Shown here piece by piece: positions 32,560 through 42,846 of a DNA stretch of 64,000 nucleotides (positions within the stretch are counted from its first letter, which is position 1; the number at the start of each line of letters is the position of its first letter). The position numbers were made by a program, and so were the translations under genes. Below the pieces are notes generated by a model, which did no database searches, was not told the origin of the DNA, and saw only the letters and a program-made list of their open reading frames with translations. This DNA comes from Mycolicibacterium sp. GF69 (GTDB lineage Bacteria > Actinomycetota > Actinomycetes > Mycobacteriales > Mycobacteriaceae): contig NZ_QMEW01000020.1 in NCBI RefSeq assembly GCF_003284965.1, positions 32,020 through 96,019 of the forward strand, written 5' to 3'.

Positions 32560-34130
32560 GGCAGGAACTGGTCGGCGTGGTTCGCCAGATCCAGCAGCGG
32601 CTGCGGCAGCGCGCCGAGCGCGAACGTCACGGCCGCGGTGACCGTCACAACCGTGGTGCTCAGCAGGCTCGGTATCACGACCGTCGGCGCGTCCTCGGGC
32701 GGATCGGTGAAGAACATCAGCACGATCACCCGCACATAGAAGTACGCGGCGATCGCGCTCGCGATCACACCGACGATCACCAGCGGCATCGCACCACCCT
32801 CGCCCGCGGCCTTGAAGACCGCGAACTTGGCGACGAACCCGCTGGTGAGCGGGATACCGGCGAATGCCAGCAGGAACAGCGAAAAGACAATGCCGACAAT
32901 CGGATAGCGCCGTCCGAGGCCCGCCCACCGGGCCATCGCGGTGGCCTCCTCGCCATTCGCGTCGCGCACCAGGCCCACCACCGCGAACGCCCCCACGGTG
33001 CTGAAACCGTAAGCGAACAAATAGAACAGCGTCGACGAGAGCCCGGCGTCGTTCGCGGCGATCAACCCGGTGAGCATGAAACCGGTGTGCGACACCGCGG
33101 AATACGCCAGCATCCGCTTGACATCGGCCTGGGTGACCGCGGCCACGGTCGCTACCACCATCGTCAGGATCGCGACGGCCCACAGCACGGCACGCCAGTC
33201 GTCGCGCAGTTCGGGCAACATGACGTAGAACACGCGCAGCATGGCGCCGAACGCCGCGATCTTGGTCGCCGCAGCCATGAACGAGGTGATCGCGGTCGGC
33301 GCGCCCTGATAGACGTCGGGGACCCAGGAGTGGAACGGCACCGCCCCGATCTTGAACAGCAGGCCGACCAACAGCAGGCCGGTGCCGATCAGCACCAGTG
33401 AGGTCTTACCCGACCCCGCTGCGATCGCCTCGGCGATACCGTCCAGCTCGAGCGTACCCGCGTACCCGTACAGCATGGCCACGCCGTAGAGGAAGAACGC
33501 CGACGAGAAGGCGCCCAGCAGAAAGTATTTCAACGATGCTTCTTGTGACAGCAGTCGACGCTTACGCGCCAGGCCGCACAGCAGATACAGCGGCAGAGAC
33601 AGCACCTCGAGCGCGATGAACATCGTGAGCAGATCGTCGGAGGCGGGGAACAAGAGCATGCCGCCGATCGCGAACATCGTCAGCGGGAAGACCTCGGTCT
33701 GGATGACGCCGGCCTTGGTGGCCACCTGCTCGGCCACGCTGCCGGGAACCGCGGAGGCCTGGGAAGTGAACCCGTCCAGGCCCCGGCGAACCGCAGCATC
33801 CGCGTCCGCGCCGACCTGCCGTTCGGCGATGAGTAGGATGCCCAGAACGCCGACCAGAAGGATGGTGCCCTGCAGGAACAGTGCCGGGATGTCGACGACG
33901 ACGGCCCCCATCACGGCCGAGCGCCCGACGGTGCCGTGCAGGTCGCGTGCGAGCATCACGACCGCCACCAGGGCGGCGGCCAGCGCACCGAAGCAGAGCA
34001 GCAGTTGGCTGGCGTACCGGCGCTGACGGGGCAGGAATGCCTCGACGAGGACCCCGGCGATGGCGGCCCCGAAGACGATCAGCATCGGGGAGACCAGACC
34101 GTATTCGACGGTCGGCGGGGTGAGGGTCAT
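32556..34130 (-). CDS. nuoN: NADH-quinone oxidoreductase subunit N (524 aa)
   Basis: Antiporter-like membrane subunit of complex I, last gene of the nuo operon. It has about 14 helices with the conserved KR region AYSAVSHTGFMLTGL and PFHSWVPDVYQGAPTAITSFMAA. Its ATG overlaps the nuoM stop by four bases. The 3' end overlaps the convergent TetR gene by four bases. Confidence 0.95.
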   Translation of the reverse strand: MTLTPPTVEYGLVSPMLIVFGAAIAGVLVEAFLPRQRRYASQLLLCFGALAAALVAVVMLARDLHGTVGRSAVMGAVVVDIPALFLQGTILLVGVLGILLIAERQVGADADAAVRRGLDGFTSQASAVPGSVAEQVATKAGVIQTEVFPLTMFAIGGMLLFPASDDLLTMFIALEVLSLPLYLLCGLARKRRLLSQEASLKYFLLGAFSSAFFLYGVAMLYGYAGTLELDGIAEAIAAGSGKTSLVLIGTGLLLVGLLFKIGAVPFHSWVPDVYQGAPTAITSFMAAATKIAAFGAMLRVFYVMLPELRDDWRAVLWAVAILTMVVATVAAVTQADVKRMLAYSAVSHTGFMLTGLIAANDAGLSSTLFYLFAYGFSTVGAFAVVGLVRDANGEEATAMARWAGLGRRYPIVGIVFSLFLLAFAGIPLTSGFVAKFAVFKAAGEGGAMPLVIVGVIASAIAAYFYVRVIVLMFFTDPPEDAPTVVIPSLLSTTVVTVTAAVTFALGALPQPLLDLANHADQFLP

Positions 34131-35692
34131 GGGGTCGGCCCTTCCGCGAGTCTGGGGGCAGGGTCAGGCTGGTCGATGGTCGTCAGGGTGTGGTCGACCG
34201 CGGGATTGATGACGTCCAGCGCGGGTTTCGGATACACCCCGAGCACGATCAGCAACGCGATCAACGGTGCGACGACGACGATTTCGCGCGGCACGAGGTC
34301 GCGCACCCGGTCGTTGCCGTCCTTGACGGGGCCGCCCATCATCCGCTGGTACATCCACAGGATGTAGATCGCGGACAGCACCAGCGCGGTGGACGCGAAC
34401 ACCGCCAGTACGGGGTAGCGCGTGAAGGTACCGATGAGAACCAGGAATTCGCTGATGAAGGGCGCCAGGCCCGGCAGCGACAGCGTCGCCATGCCGGCGA
34501 CCAGGAAGGTGCCCGCCAGCACGGGCGCCACCTTCTGCACACCACCGTAGGCGTTGATCAGGCGAGTTCCCCTGCGCGACACCAGGAAGCCCGCGATCAG
34601 GAACAGCGCCGCCGTCGACAGGCCGTGGTTGATCATGTACAGCGTCGAACCGGACTGTCCCTGGCTGGTCATCACGAAGATGCCCAGGATGATGAACCCG
34701 AAGTGGGAGATCGACGTGTAGGCGATCAACCGCATCACGTCGGTCTGGCCGATCGCCAGGATCGCCCCGTACACGATGCCGATCACGGCCAGCGTGACCA
34801 CCAGCGGCTGGAAATACGCTGATGCGTCGGGGAACAACTGCAGGCAGTACCGCAGCATCCCGAACGTGCCGACCTTGTCCATGACCGCCATCATCAGCAC
34901 CGCACTCGCCGGAGTCGCCTCGACGGCCGCATCGGGCAGCCACCGGTGGAACGGCCACAGCGGGGCCTTGACGGCGAAGGCGAACATGAACCCGAGGAAC
35001 AGCAGGTTCATCACGGCGGGGTTGACGGCGAACTCGCCGCTGGACACCGCGGCCACGATCGCGCGGAAATCGAACGTGCCTGATGCGAACGCGTCGCTCG
35101 AGGCAGTCACCACGTACAGCCCGATCACCGCAGCCAGCATGATCAGACCGCCGAACAGGTTGTACAGCAGGAACTTAACGGCCGCCTTGCTGCGGTTCTC
35201 GCCGCCGAAGCCGCCGATGAGGAAGTACATCGGGATGAGCATCGCCTCGAAGAACACGTAGAACAGCAGGATGTCCAGCGACACCAGCGACATCAGGACC
35301 ATGCCCTCGACAGCCAGCGTCAACGCGAGGTAGGTCTGCACCGAGCGGCCGCGCAGCCCGATCTGGGCGTCGGCGTCGTTCCAGCCCGCGATGATCAGCA
35401 ACGGGACCAACACGGCGGTCAGGACGACGAGCGCGAGCGCGATACCGTCGACCCCGAGTATGTAGCCGGTGCCGAATGACGGTATCCACCGGTGGGATTC
35501 GACGAACTGGTACTGCTCACCACCTGGTTCGAACCCGACCGTGACCACCGCGGTGATCGCCAGCACCGCGATCGAGATGACCAGCGCGAACCACTTGGCC
35601 AGCACTCGCTGGGCGCCGGGCAGCAGGAGCACCAGTGCGGCGCCGACGGTCGGCGTCGCCCACAGCACCGTGAGCCAAGGAATGTTGTTCAT
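34127..35692 (-). CDS. nuoM: NADH-quinone oxidoreductase subunit M (521 aa)
   Basis: Proton-pumping antiporter-like subunit. Markers: MFAFAVKAPLWPFHRWLPDA and AYTSISHFGFIILGIF. The ATG at 35692 (MNNIPWLTVLW) overlaps the nuoL stop by four bases; the frame is open upstream but inside nuoL. Normal length and helix content. Confidence 0.95.
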   Translation of the reverse strand: MNNIPWLTVLWATPTVGAALVLLLPGAQRVLAKWFALVISIAVLAITAVVTVGFEPGGEQYQFVESHRWIPSFGTGYILGVDGIALALVVLTAVLVPLLIIAGWNDADAQIGLRGRSVQTYLALTLAVEGMVLMSLVSLDILLFYVFFEAMLIPMYFLIGGFGGENRSKAAVKFLLYNLFGGLIMLAAVIGLYVVTASSDAFASGTFDFRAIVAAVSSGEFAVNPAVMNLLFLGFMFAFAVKAPLWPFHRWLPDAAVEATPASAVLMMAVMDKVGTFGMLRYCLQLFPDASAYFQPLVVTLAVIGIVYGAILAIGQTDVMRLIAYTSISHFGFIILGIFVMTSQGQSGSTLYMINHGLSTAALFLIAGFLVSRRGTRLINAYGGVQKVAPVLAGTFLVAGMATLSLPGLAPFISEFLVLIGTFTRYPVLAVFASTALVLSAIYILWMYQRMMGGPVKDGNDRVRDLVPREIVVVAPLIALLIVLGVYPKPALDVINPAVDHTLTTIDQPDPAPRLAEGPTP

Positions 35693-37572
35693 GACCACAG
35701 TTGCACCGCCAGGATCGCCGCGACCAACAGAACCGCACCCGAAAGCATCGAGAGCGCATACGAGCGGGCATAACCGGTCTGCAACCGTCTCAGGCCCGTG
35801 GACAGGCGGCTGACCAACGCGGCCAAGCCGCCGGCCGCGCCCTCGACCGCTTCGTCGTCGATCTCGACGAGCCCGCGGGTCAGCACCTGGCCGGGCCGCA
35901 TCAGCGCCGCTTCGTTGAAGGCGTCGCCGTACAGATCCCTGCGTGCCGCGACGGCGAGCGCCGAGCCCGCCGGAACCCGCTCGGGCACGGGCTTGGTGCC
36001 GTACATCCGGTAGGCGATCGCGATGCCCACCGCGACCACCGCGAGGATCACCGTCGTCACCACCCACACCGGTGCGACGTGGTGCACCTCGTGCGCGCCG
36101 ACGACCGGTTCGAGCCAATGCTCGAGCGTGCCGCCGATCGCGAACGCCGCACCGGATCCGACGGATCCGATGGCCAGCAGGATCATCGGCCAGGTCATCA
36201 CCGCAGGCGCCTCATGCGGATGCGAGTTGTCGGCCCAACGCTTTTCACCGAAGAACGTCATCAGCATCACCCTGGTCATGTAGAACGCGGTGATACCGGC
36301 GCCCAGGATCGTCACGCCGCCCAGGATGAAACCCTTGACCCCGCCGGCGCCGAGTGCGGCTTCGATGATCCCGTCCTTGGAGAAGAATCCCGCGAGCGGC
36401 GGCACACCGATGATCGCCAGGTAGCCGAGTCCGAACGTGACGAACGTGATCGGCAGTGCTTTGCGCAGGCCGCCGTAGCGGCGCATGTTGACCTCGTCGT
36501 CCATCGCGTGCATCACCGAGCCCGCGCCCAGGAACAGGCCGGCTTTGAAGAAGCCGTGGGTGAGCAGGTGCATGATTGCGAACGCATAGCCGACCGGGCC
36601 GAGACCCGCAGCGAGCACCATGTAGCCGATCTGCGACATCGTCGACGCCGCAAGCGCTTTCTTGATGTCGTCTTTCGCGCACCCGATTATCGCGCCGAAC
36701 AGCAGGGTGACCGCGCCGACGATGACGACGCCCAGCTGCGCGTTGGGCGCGAGGTCGAACACCGGCCCGGAGCGCACGATCAGATACACGCCGGCGGTGA
36801 CCATGGTGGCGGCGTGGATCAGGGCCGAAACCGGCGTCGGGCCCTCCATCGCGTCGCCGAGCCAGGACTGCAGCGGCACCTGAGCCGACTTGCCGCACGC
36901 CGCGAGCAAGAGCAGAAGGCCGATCGCGGTGAGTGGGCCTTCTCCGGCCCCGGGCGCGGCCGCGAACACACCCTCGAAGGAGATCGACCCGATGTAGGCG
37001 AACATCACCATCATGGCGATCGCCAGGCCCATGTCACCGACGCGGTTGACGACGAACGCCTTCTTGGCCGCGGTCGCCGCGGTCGGTTTGTGCGTCCAGA
37101 AGCCGATCAGCAGATAGGACGCCAAACCGACGCCCTCCCAGCCCACATAGAGGCCGAGGTAGTTGTCGGCGAGCACCAGCAGCAGCATGGCGGCCAAAAA
37201 CAGGTTCAGGTATGCGAAAAACCGTCTGCGCCCAGGATCTTCGGCCATGTAGCCGATGGAGTAGATGTGAATCAGCGAACCGACACCGGTGATCAGCAAT
37301 ACGAAGCACATCGACAGCTGGTCGAGTTGCATACCGAAGTCGACCTGCAGCCCCGCCACCGGAACCCAGGAGAACAGGTTCTCGTGGATCGTGCGGTGTT
37401 CGGCGTCGCGGCCGAGCATGTCGACGAACAGCACCGCGCCCACCACGAACGACGCTATCGACGCCGCACAACCCAACAGATGACCCCAACTGTTGGTGCG
37501 TCGGCCACCGATAAGGAGTATCGCGGCACCCGCCAACGGAAGGGCGATGGTAAGCCACACCGGAGTTGTCAT
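35689..37572 (-). CDS. nuoL: NADH-quinone oxidoreductase subunit L (627 aa)
   Basis: Largest antiporter-like subunit, with the long lateral helix at the C-terminus. Markers: GWEGVGLASYLLIGFW, AQVPLQSWLGDAMEGPTPVSALIHAATMV shortened to its core QSWLGDAMEGPTPVSA, and AASTMSQIGYMVLA. ATG 37572 (MTTPVWL) is preferred to the GTG nine bases upstream. It lies 40 bases after nuoK, and that gap carries the recurring nuo-junction motif. Confidence 0.95.
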   Translation of the reverse strand: MTTPVWLTIALPLAGAAILLIGGRRTNSWGHLLGCAASIASFVVGAVLFVDMLGRDAEHRTIHENLFSWVPVAGLQVDFGMQLDQLSMCFVLLITGVGSLIHIYSIGYMAEDPGRRRFFAYLNLFLAAMLLLVLADNYLGLYVGWEGVGLASYLLIGFWTHKPTAATAAKKAFVVNRVGDMGLAIAMMVMFAYIGSISFEGVFAAAPGAGEGPLTAIGLLLLLAACGKSAQVPLQSWLGDAMEGPTPVSALIHAATMVTAGVYLIVRSGPVFDLAPNAQLGVVIVGAVTLLFGAIIGCAKDDIKKALAASTMSQIGYMVLAAGLGPVGYAFAIMHLLTHGFFKAGLFLGAGSVMHAMDDEVNMRRYGGLRKALPITFVTFGLGYLAIIGVPPLAGFFSKDGIIEAALGAGGVKGFILGGVTILGAGITAFYMTRVMLMTFFGEKRWADNSHPHEAPAVMTWPMILLAIGSVGSGAAFAIGGTLEHWLEPVVGAHEVHHVAPVWVVTTVILAVVAVGIAIAYRMYGTKPVPERVPAGSALAVAARRDLYGDAFNEAALMRPGQVLTRGLVEIDDEAVEGAAGGLAALVSRLSTGLRRLQTGYARSYALSMLSGAVLLVAAILAVQLWS

Positions 37573-37612
37573 CGTGCCCACCTGAGTTGTCTCTTCTCCG
37601 CGCGAGCGCTCA

Positions 37613-37912
37613 TCAGTGTTTCAGCAGATTGGCGTCGTCGACAGAAATCGAGCGGCGCGTGCGGAAGATGGCCATGATGATCGCCAGGCCCACCACGACC
37701 TCGCATGCGGCAACGACCATCGTGAAAAACGCCACCACCTGGCCGTCCAGTTCGCCGTGCATACGCGAGAACGCGACCAGAGCCAGGTTGGCGGCGTTGA
37801 GCATCAACTCGACGGACATGAACATGACGATCGCGTTGCGGCGCAACAGTACTCCGCTGGCGCCGATGGTGAACAGCAGCGCCGACAGGTACAGGTAGTT
37901 GTCTGGGTTCAT
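37613..37912 (-). CDS. nuoK: NADH-quinone oxidoreductase subunit K (99 aa)
   Basis: Small three-helix subunit, NPDNYLYLSALLFTIGASGV, with the conserved Glu residues of the proton path in SVELMLNAANL and ACEVVVGLA. It overlaps nuoJ by four bases. The stop is doubled (TGATGA) and begins the sequence shared by several nuo junctions. Confidence 0.95.
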   Translation of the reverse strand: MNPDNYLYLSALLFTIGASGVLLRRNAIVMFMSVELMLNAANLALVAFSRMHGELDGQVVAFFTMVVAACEVVVGLAIIMAIFRTRRSISVDDANLLKH

Positions 37913-38679
37913 GCGCTTCCGGTCCCGCCGTTGACCGAGGTGACGGAGCGCTTCTCCAGAATGGGGCTCACGGACAGCTCGGAATCGGAACCGTCGGGCA
38001 GGCGCGCCGCGGCATCGACGGCGTTATAGCGGGCATAGACACCGGGATTGGGCAACGTCGTCGGATAGCCGCCCGGTTTGAACCGCTCTTCGGCAAGTTC
38101 GCGCTGACCCTTACGAGGCGCGAAGCGTTCCCGGTGCGCCAGCACCATGGCGCCGAGCGCAGCAGTGATCAGCAGTGCGCTCGTCAGCTCGAACGCCCAC
38201 AGGTAGCGGATGAAGATCAGCGCCGCCAAGCCCTCGACGTTGCCGCCGGCATTGGCCTGCCCCAGCCCGGCGAACCCGCCCGCCGAAACGTTTCCGATTC
38301 CGGCGATCATCAGGACGCCGAACCCCAACGCGAACACGGTCGTCGCAAGACGTTGTCCGCGAATGGTTTCCACCAGGGACTCCGGCGAGTCGACACCGAT
38401 GAGCATCATCACGAACAGGAACAGCATCATCACCGCGCCGGTGTAGACCACCACTTGCACGACGCCGAGAAACAGGGCGCCCTGGGTGATGTAGAACACC
38501 GCCAGCACGATCATGGTCGTGGCCAGAAACATCGCGGAATACACCGCCTTGGGCGCAGTCACCACACCCAGGGCGCCGATCAACGCGACAGCGCCGAGCA
38601 CCCAGAACAGCACCGCTTCGGTGGTTGTCGTGCGGCCTGCGGCGTCGACGGCCATCGCGGCAACCCACTCCACCGTCAT
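37909..38679 (-). CDS. nuoJ: NADH-quinone oxidoreductase subunit J (256 aa)
   Basis: Five-helix subunit with YTGAVMMLFLFVMMLIG, the flexible helix near the proton path. The C-terminal tail of about 70 soluble residues is longer than in enterobacteria, as usual in actinobacteria. It overlaps nuoI and nuoK by four bases each. Confidence 0.94.
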   Translation of the reverse strand: MTVEWVAAMAVDAAGRTTTTEAVLFWVLGAVALIGALGVVTAPKAVYSAMFLATTMIVLAVFYITQGALFLGVVQVVVYTGAVMMLFLFVMMLIGVDSPESLVETIRGQRLATTVFALGFGVLMIAGIGNVSAGGFAGLGQANAGGNVEGLAALIFIRYLWAFELTSALLITAALGAMVLAHRERFAPRKGQRELAEERFKPGGYPTTLPNPGVYARYNAVDAAARLPDGSDSELSVSPILEKRSVTSVNGGTGSA

Positions 38680-39200
38680 CGGATGTCCTCGGTCACGGGC
38701 TTGATGTTCCCGCGGTAATAGTCTTCGTCGGTGCTGCCCTCGGCCATGGGGTGCGGCGCCGGCAGCATCCCAGGCTCGAGCGGGGCCAGCAGCTTGTCCT
38801 TGCCCAGAATCAGGTCGGCGCGGTTGTCATCGGCCATCTCGTAGTTGTTGGTCATCGTCAGCGCGCGGGTGGGGCAGGCCTCGACGCAGTAGCCGCAGCC
38901 GATACATCGCAGGTAGTTGATCTGGTAGACGCGGCCATAGCGCTCGCCGGGCGAGTACCGTTCCTCTTCGGTGTTGTCGGCGCCCTCGACGTAGATGGCA
39001 TCGGCCGGACACGCCCACGCGCAGAGCTCACAACCGATGCACTTCTCCAGCCCGTCGGGATACCGGTTCAGTTGGTGACGACCGTGATAGCGCTTCGCGA
39101 CCGGCCCCGGCTTCTCCGGATACTCCTCGGTGATGGGCTTTTTGAACATGGTTCCGAAGGTGACCCCGAAACCCTTTATCGCCTCGAGGAACTTAGGCAT
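38676..39200 (-). CDS. nuoI: NADH-quinone oxidoreductase subunit I, 2x[4Fe-4S] (174 aa)
   Basis: Electron-transfer subunit carrying clusters N6a and N6b. Ligands are C54, C57, C60, C64 (CIGCELCAWACP) and C99, C102, C105, C109 (CIGCGYCVEACP). It overlaps nuoH by eight bases. Confidence 0.96.
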   Translation of the reverse strand: MPKFLEAIKGFGVTFGTMFKKPITEEYPEKPGPVAKRYHGRHQLNRYPDGLEKCIGCELCAWACPADAIYVEGADNTEEERYSPGERYGRVYQINYLRCIGCGYCVEACPTRALTMTNNYEMADDNRADLILGKDKLLAPLEPGMLPAPHPMAEGSTDEDYYRGNIKPVTEDIR

Positions 39201-40437
39201 CGGCTCGCTCCTTTGTTGCGGTCGGGTCTGTGATGGTCGGCAGCGGCGGGGTGGGGAAGATGTCCGGGTCCAGCTTCTGCTGCGGAATCGTGCGAACCTT
39301 GCGCCGGCGTGCCGTGCGCCAAAGACCGACGACGATCAGCAGCGCCGTGATGGTGCCGAGTGCGGCCAACGTCGTCGTCACCTGGCTGAAGCCCTCGTTA
39401 CGCAGCGCCCGCGCCGTGGCGACGATCATGATCCACCCCAACGAGAACGGGATGAGCACCTTCCAGCCCAGCGCCATGAACTGGTCGTAGCGCATGCGCG
39501 GCAGGGTGGCGCGCAGCCAGAAGAACAGGAACATGAAGGCCCACACCTTGGCGACGAACCACAGCAGCGGCCACCAACCGGTGTTGGCGCCGTCCCACAT
39601 GTTGATCGGCCACGGAGCATGCCAGCCGCCGAGGAACATCGTGGTCGCCAGAGCGGACACCGTGGTCATGTTGACGTACTCGGCGAGCATGAACATCGCG
39701 AACTTGATCGACGAGTACTCGGTATGGAAGCCGCCGACGAGCTCACCCTCGGCTTCGGGCAGATCGAAAGGCGCGCGGTTGGTTTCGCCGACCATCGAAG
39801 TGACGTAGACGAGGAACGAGGGCAGCAGCAGGAAGATGAACCAGGTGCCGTCCTGGGCGGCGACGATGCCGGACGTCGACATCGATCCGGCGTAGATGAA
39901 TACCGCCACGAACGACAGTGCCATTGCGATCTCATACGAGATGACCTGCGCACTGGAGCGAATCCCGCCGAGAAGTGGGTACGTCGATCCGGATGCCCAG
40001 CCGGCCAACACGATCCCGTACACGCCGATCGAGGTCGCCGCGAGGATGTAGAGCACGGCGACGGGCATGTCGGTGAGCTGCAGCGCCGTGCGGTGCCCGA
40101 AGATCGAGACCTCGCCGCCCATCGGGATGACCGCGAACGCGATGAAGGCTGGCACTGCGGCGATCACGGGCGCCGCCAGGTAGAGGAACTTGTCGACCCC
40201 GGCGGGGACCAGGCCCTCTTTCAGCGCGAGCTTCACGCCGTCCACCAGTGACTGCAGAAGTCCCTTGGGCCCGACGCGGTTGGGGCCGAACCGCATCTGC
40301 ATGCGTCCCAGTAGTTTGCGTTCGATCAGGATGGCCGCGAGCACCGAGAGCATCAGGAACGCGAAGATCGCGACGGCCTTGCCGAGGACCAGCCACCACG
40401 GATCGTGCCCGAACAGTGTCGGATCGGGGTGGATCAC
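39193..40437 (-). CDS. nuoH: NADH-quinone oxidoreductase subunit H (414 aa)
   Basis: Membrane subunit that forms the quinone entry with nuoB/nuoD. Markers: RMQMRFGPNRVGPKGLLQSL, GGWASGSTYPLLGGIRSSAQ in its core form ASGSTYPLLGGIRS, and RAPFDLPEAEGELVGGFHTE. It has a C-terminal tail of about 30 residues after the last helix. It overlaps nuoG by four bases. Confidence 0.95.
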   Translation of the reverse strand: MIHPDPTLFGHDPWWLVLGKAVAIFAFLMLSVLAAILIERKLLGRMQMRFGPNRVGPKGLLQSLVDGVKLALKEGLVPAGVDKFLYLAAPVIAAVPAFIAFAVIPMGGEVSIFGHRTALQLTDMPVAVLYILAATSIGVYGIVLAGWASGSTYPLLGGIRSSAQVISYEIAMALSFVAVFIYAGSMSTSGIVAAQDGTWFIFLLLPSFLVYVTSMVGETNRAPFDLPEAEGELVGGFHTEYSSIKFAMFMLAEYVNMTTVSALATTMFLGGWHAPWPINMWDGANTGWWPLLWFVAKVWAFMFLFFWLRATLPRMRYDQFMALGWKVLIPFSLGWIMIVATARALRNEGFSQVTTTLAALGTITALLIVVGLWRTARRRKVRTIPQQKLDPDIFPTPPLPTITDPTATKERADA

Positions 40438-42824
40438 GGCTCGGTCCGCCCGATCGACACGACATGCCCGGTCGATACGCCCAGGCTGCGGTGCACCGCC
40501 GAACCGGGGGAGTTCAGCGGCAGCCAGACCACGCGGTCGGCCATGTCGGTGATGGCCAACGGCAACGTGACCGTCCCGCGCGGAGTCCGCACGGTGACGA
40601 GATCGCCTTCCTCGGCGCCGATCTCGGCCGCCGTCGTGGCCGAGAGCCGTGCGACCGGTGCGCGGGCGGTGCCCGCCAGGTGCGGCTCACCGTCCTGCAG
40701 CCGGCCCTCGTCGAGCAGCATCCGCCAACCGGCGAGTACGGCCTGTCCCTCGGCGGGCTCGGCCGGGTTCGATGCCGGGATGTCGGGCGCCTCGGGTCGC
40801 GGACCGCCCCACCAACCCAAGCGCGCCAATTCGTCGCCCGCCGCCGATGCGTTCGGCAGGTTCAGCGCGACACCGATCTCGTCGGCCAGGAAGTTCAGTA
40901 CCCGCAGATCCGGGATGGCGTTCGTCTTCAGCGACGGCTGGAACGGGCGAAGTCGCCCTTCCCAGTTCAGGAATGAACCGGCCTTCTCCACCACCGGTGC
41001 GATGGGGAAGACCACGTCGGCGACCGCGGTGACAGCGCTCTCCCGGAGTTCCAGACTGACCACGAACGGCGCGGACTCGATCGCGGCCAGCGCCGCCTCG
41101 GGGTCGGGTAGGTCGGCGACCTCGACGCCGCCGATGAGCAGGGCGCTCAGTTCGCCGCTGCGCGCCGCTTCCAGGATCGCGGTGGTGTCGCGACCGGGTG
41201 CGGTGGGTAGTTCACCGACATGCCAAGCCGCCGCGATCTGCTCACGGGCCACGCTGTCTTCGATCGGTCGGCCGCCCGGTAGCAGGTTCGGTAGGGCACC
41301 GGCCTCCACTGCGCCCCGTTCGCCCGCGCGCCGCGGTACCCACGCCAGCCGGGCACCGGTCCTCGCCGCCAATCTGCTTGCCGCAGAAAGTGCACCGGGT
41401 GCGGTGGCCAGTCGCTCGCCGACCAGGATGATCGCGCCGGGCAGCCGCAACTGCGGGTCGTCGGCAAGTCCGTCGAGCGCAGCGGCCTCGCCGCCGGGAG
41501 CGGCTCCGACGAGCCGGCCCCGCAGCTTGGTCAAGCTGCGCGTCGCGAACGGTGCAACGGAGATCACCTGCAGCACCTTCTTGCGCACCGCCTTACGCAG
41601 CCGCAAGAACACGATCGGCGATTCCTCTTCGGGTTCGAACCCCACCAACAGCACCGCGGGAGCGTTCTCCAGGTCGGTGTAGGTGACCGTCATCGGCTGA
41701 CCGGCTACCTGAGCGGCTAGGAAGTCCGCCTCCTCGGAGCTGTGCGCGCGGGCCCTGAGATCGATGTCGTTGGTGTTGAGGACAATTCGTGCGAACTTAG
41801 AGTAGGCGTACGCGTCTTCGATCGTCATCCGCCCGCCGACCAGCACGCCGGCGCTGCCGCTGGCAGCCGCCAGCCCGTTGCCGGCCACCGCGAGCGCCTC
41901 GGACCACGACGCGGGCCGCAGCTTGCCATCCTCGTCGCGGATGAGCGGCGTGGTGATGCGATCGCCCTGTGTGGTGTAGGTGAAGGCAAACCGGCCCTTG
42001 TCGCAGTTCCATTCCTCGTTGACCTGCGGTTCGTCACCGGCCAGACGGCGCATGACTTTTCCACGGCGATGGTCGGCGCGCTGGGCGCATCCGGACGCGC
42101 AGTGCTCACAGACGCTGGGGCTGGACACCAGGTCGAACGGGCGCGCCCGGAACCGGTAGGCCGCGCTGGTGAGCGCACCCACCGGGCAGATCTGCACGGT
42201 GTTGCCGGAGAAGTACGACTGGAACGGCTCGCCTTGTGCGATGCCGACCTGTTGCATGGCACCGCGTTCCAGCAGATCGATGAACGGGTCGCCGGCGATC
42301 TGCTCGGAGAAGCGGGTGCAGCGCGCGCACATCACACAGCGCTCGCGGTCCAACAGCACCTGCGAGGAGACGTTGATCGGCTTGGGGAAGGTGCGCTTGA
42401 CGTCTTCGAAACGGGTTTCCGGGCGGCCGGCGGACATGGCCTGGTTCTGCAGCGGACATTCACCGCCCTTGTCGCACACCGGGCAGTCCAGCGGATGGTT
42501 GATCAGCAGAAACTCCATGATTCCCTGCTGGGCCTTGTCGGCGACCTCGGACGTGAACTGGGTGCGTACCACCATGTCGGGCGTGCATGTGATGGTGCAC
42601 GACGCCATCGGTTTGCGCTGTCCCTCGACGTCGACCAGGCATTGTCTGCACGCACCCACGGGGTCCAGTAGCGGGTGGTCGCAGAACCGCGGAATCTCCA
42701 CGCCGATGAGCTCCGCGGCCCGAATCACCAATGTGCCCTTCGGAACACTGACCTCCACACCGTCGATGGTGAGAGTCACCATCTCGACGGGCGGGGCGTC
42801 GTTGGCCGGTTCGGTCACCGTCAT
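40434..42824 (-). CDS. nuoG: NADH-quinone oxidoreductase subunit G (796 aa)
   Basis: Iron-sulfur subunit of the peripheral arm. [2Fe-2S] N1b ligands C48, C59, C62, C76; His-ligated [4Fe-4S] N5 at H110, C114, C117, C123; then the N4 cluster region CVMCARC. A further Cys set (CEHCASGC) fits cluster N7, which some bacteria keep. The rest is molybdopterin-oxidoreductase-like without cofactor. It starts 22 bases after nuoF. Confidence 0.95.
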   Translation of the reverse strand: MTVTEPANDAPPVEMVTLTIDGVEVSVPKGTLVIRAAELIGVEIPRFCDHPLLDPVGACRQCLVDVEGQRKPMASCTITCTPDMVVRTQFTSEVADKAQQGIMEFLLINHPLDCPVCDKGGECPLQNQAMSAGRPETRFEDVKRTFPKPINVSSQVLLDRERCVMCARCTRFSEQIAGDPFIDLLERGAMQQVGIAQGEPFQSYFSGNTVQICPVGALTSAAYRFRARPFDLVSSPSVCEHCASGCAQRADHRRGKVMRRLAGDEPQVNEEWNCDKGRFAFTYTTQGDRITTPLIRDEDGKLRPASWSEALAVAGNGLAAASGSAGVLVGGRMTIEDAYAYSKFARIVLNTNDIDLRARAHSSEEADFLAAQVAGQPMTVTYTDLENAPAVLLVGFEPEEESPIVFLRLRKAVRKKVLQVISVAPFATRSLTKLRGRLVGAAPGGEAAALDGLADDPQLRLPGAIILVGERLATAPGALSAASRLAARTGARLAWVPRRAGERGAVEAGALPNLLPGGRPIEDSVAREQIAAAWHVGELPTAPGRDTTAILEAARSGELSALLIGGVEVADLPDPEAALAAIESAPFVVSLELRESAVTAVADVVFPIAPVVEKAGSFLNWEGRLRPFQPSLKTNAIPDLRVLNFLADEIGVALNLPNASAAGDELARLGWWGGPRPEAPDIPASNPAEPAEGQAVLAGWRMLLDEGRLQDGEPHLAGTARAPVARLSATTAAEIGAEEGDLVTVRTPRGTVTLPLAITDMADRVVWLPLNSPGSAVHRSLGVSTGHVVSIGRTEP

Positions 42825-42846
42825 TGAGACCCCCTTTGGTCTGACA

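Noticed and set aside
35701..37677. 658-codon plus-strand frame opposite nuoL
   Set aside because: Composition is Arg/His/Gln-rich as expected for an antisense frame; nuoL is unambiguous.
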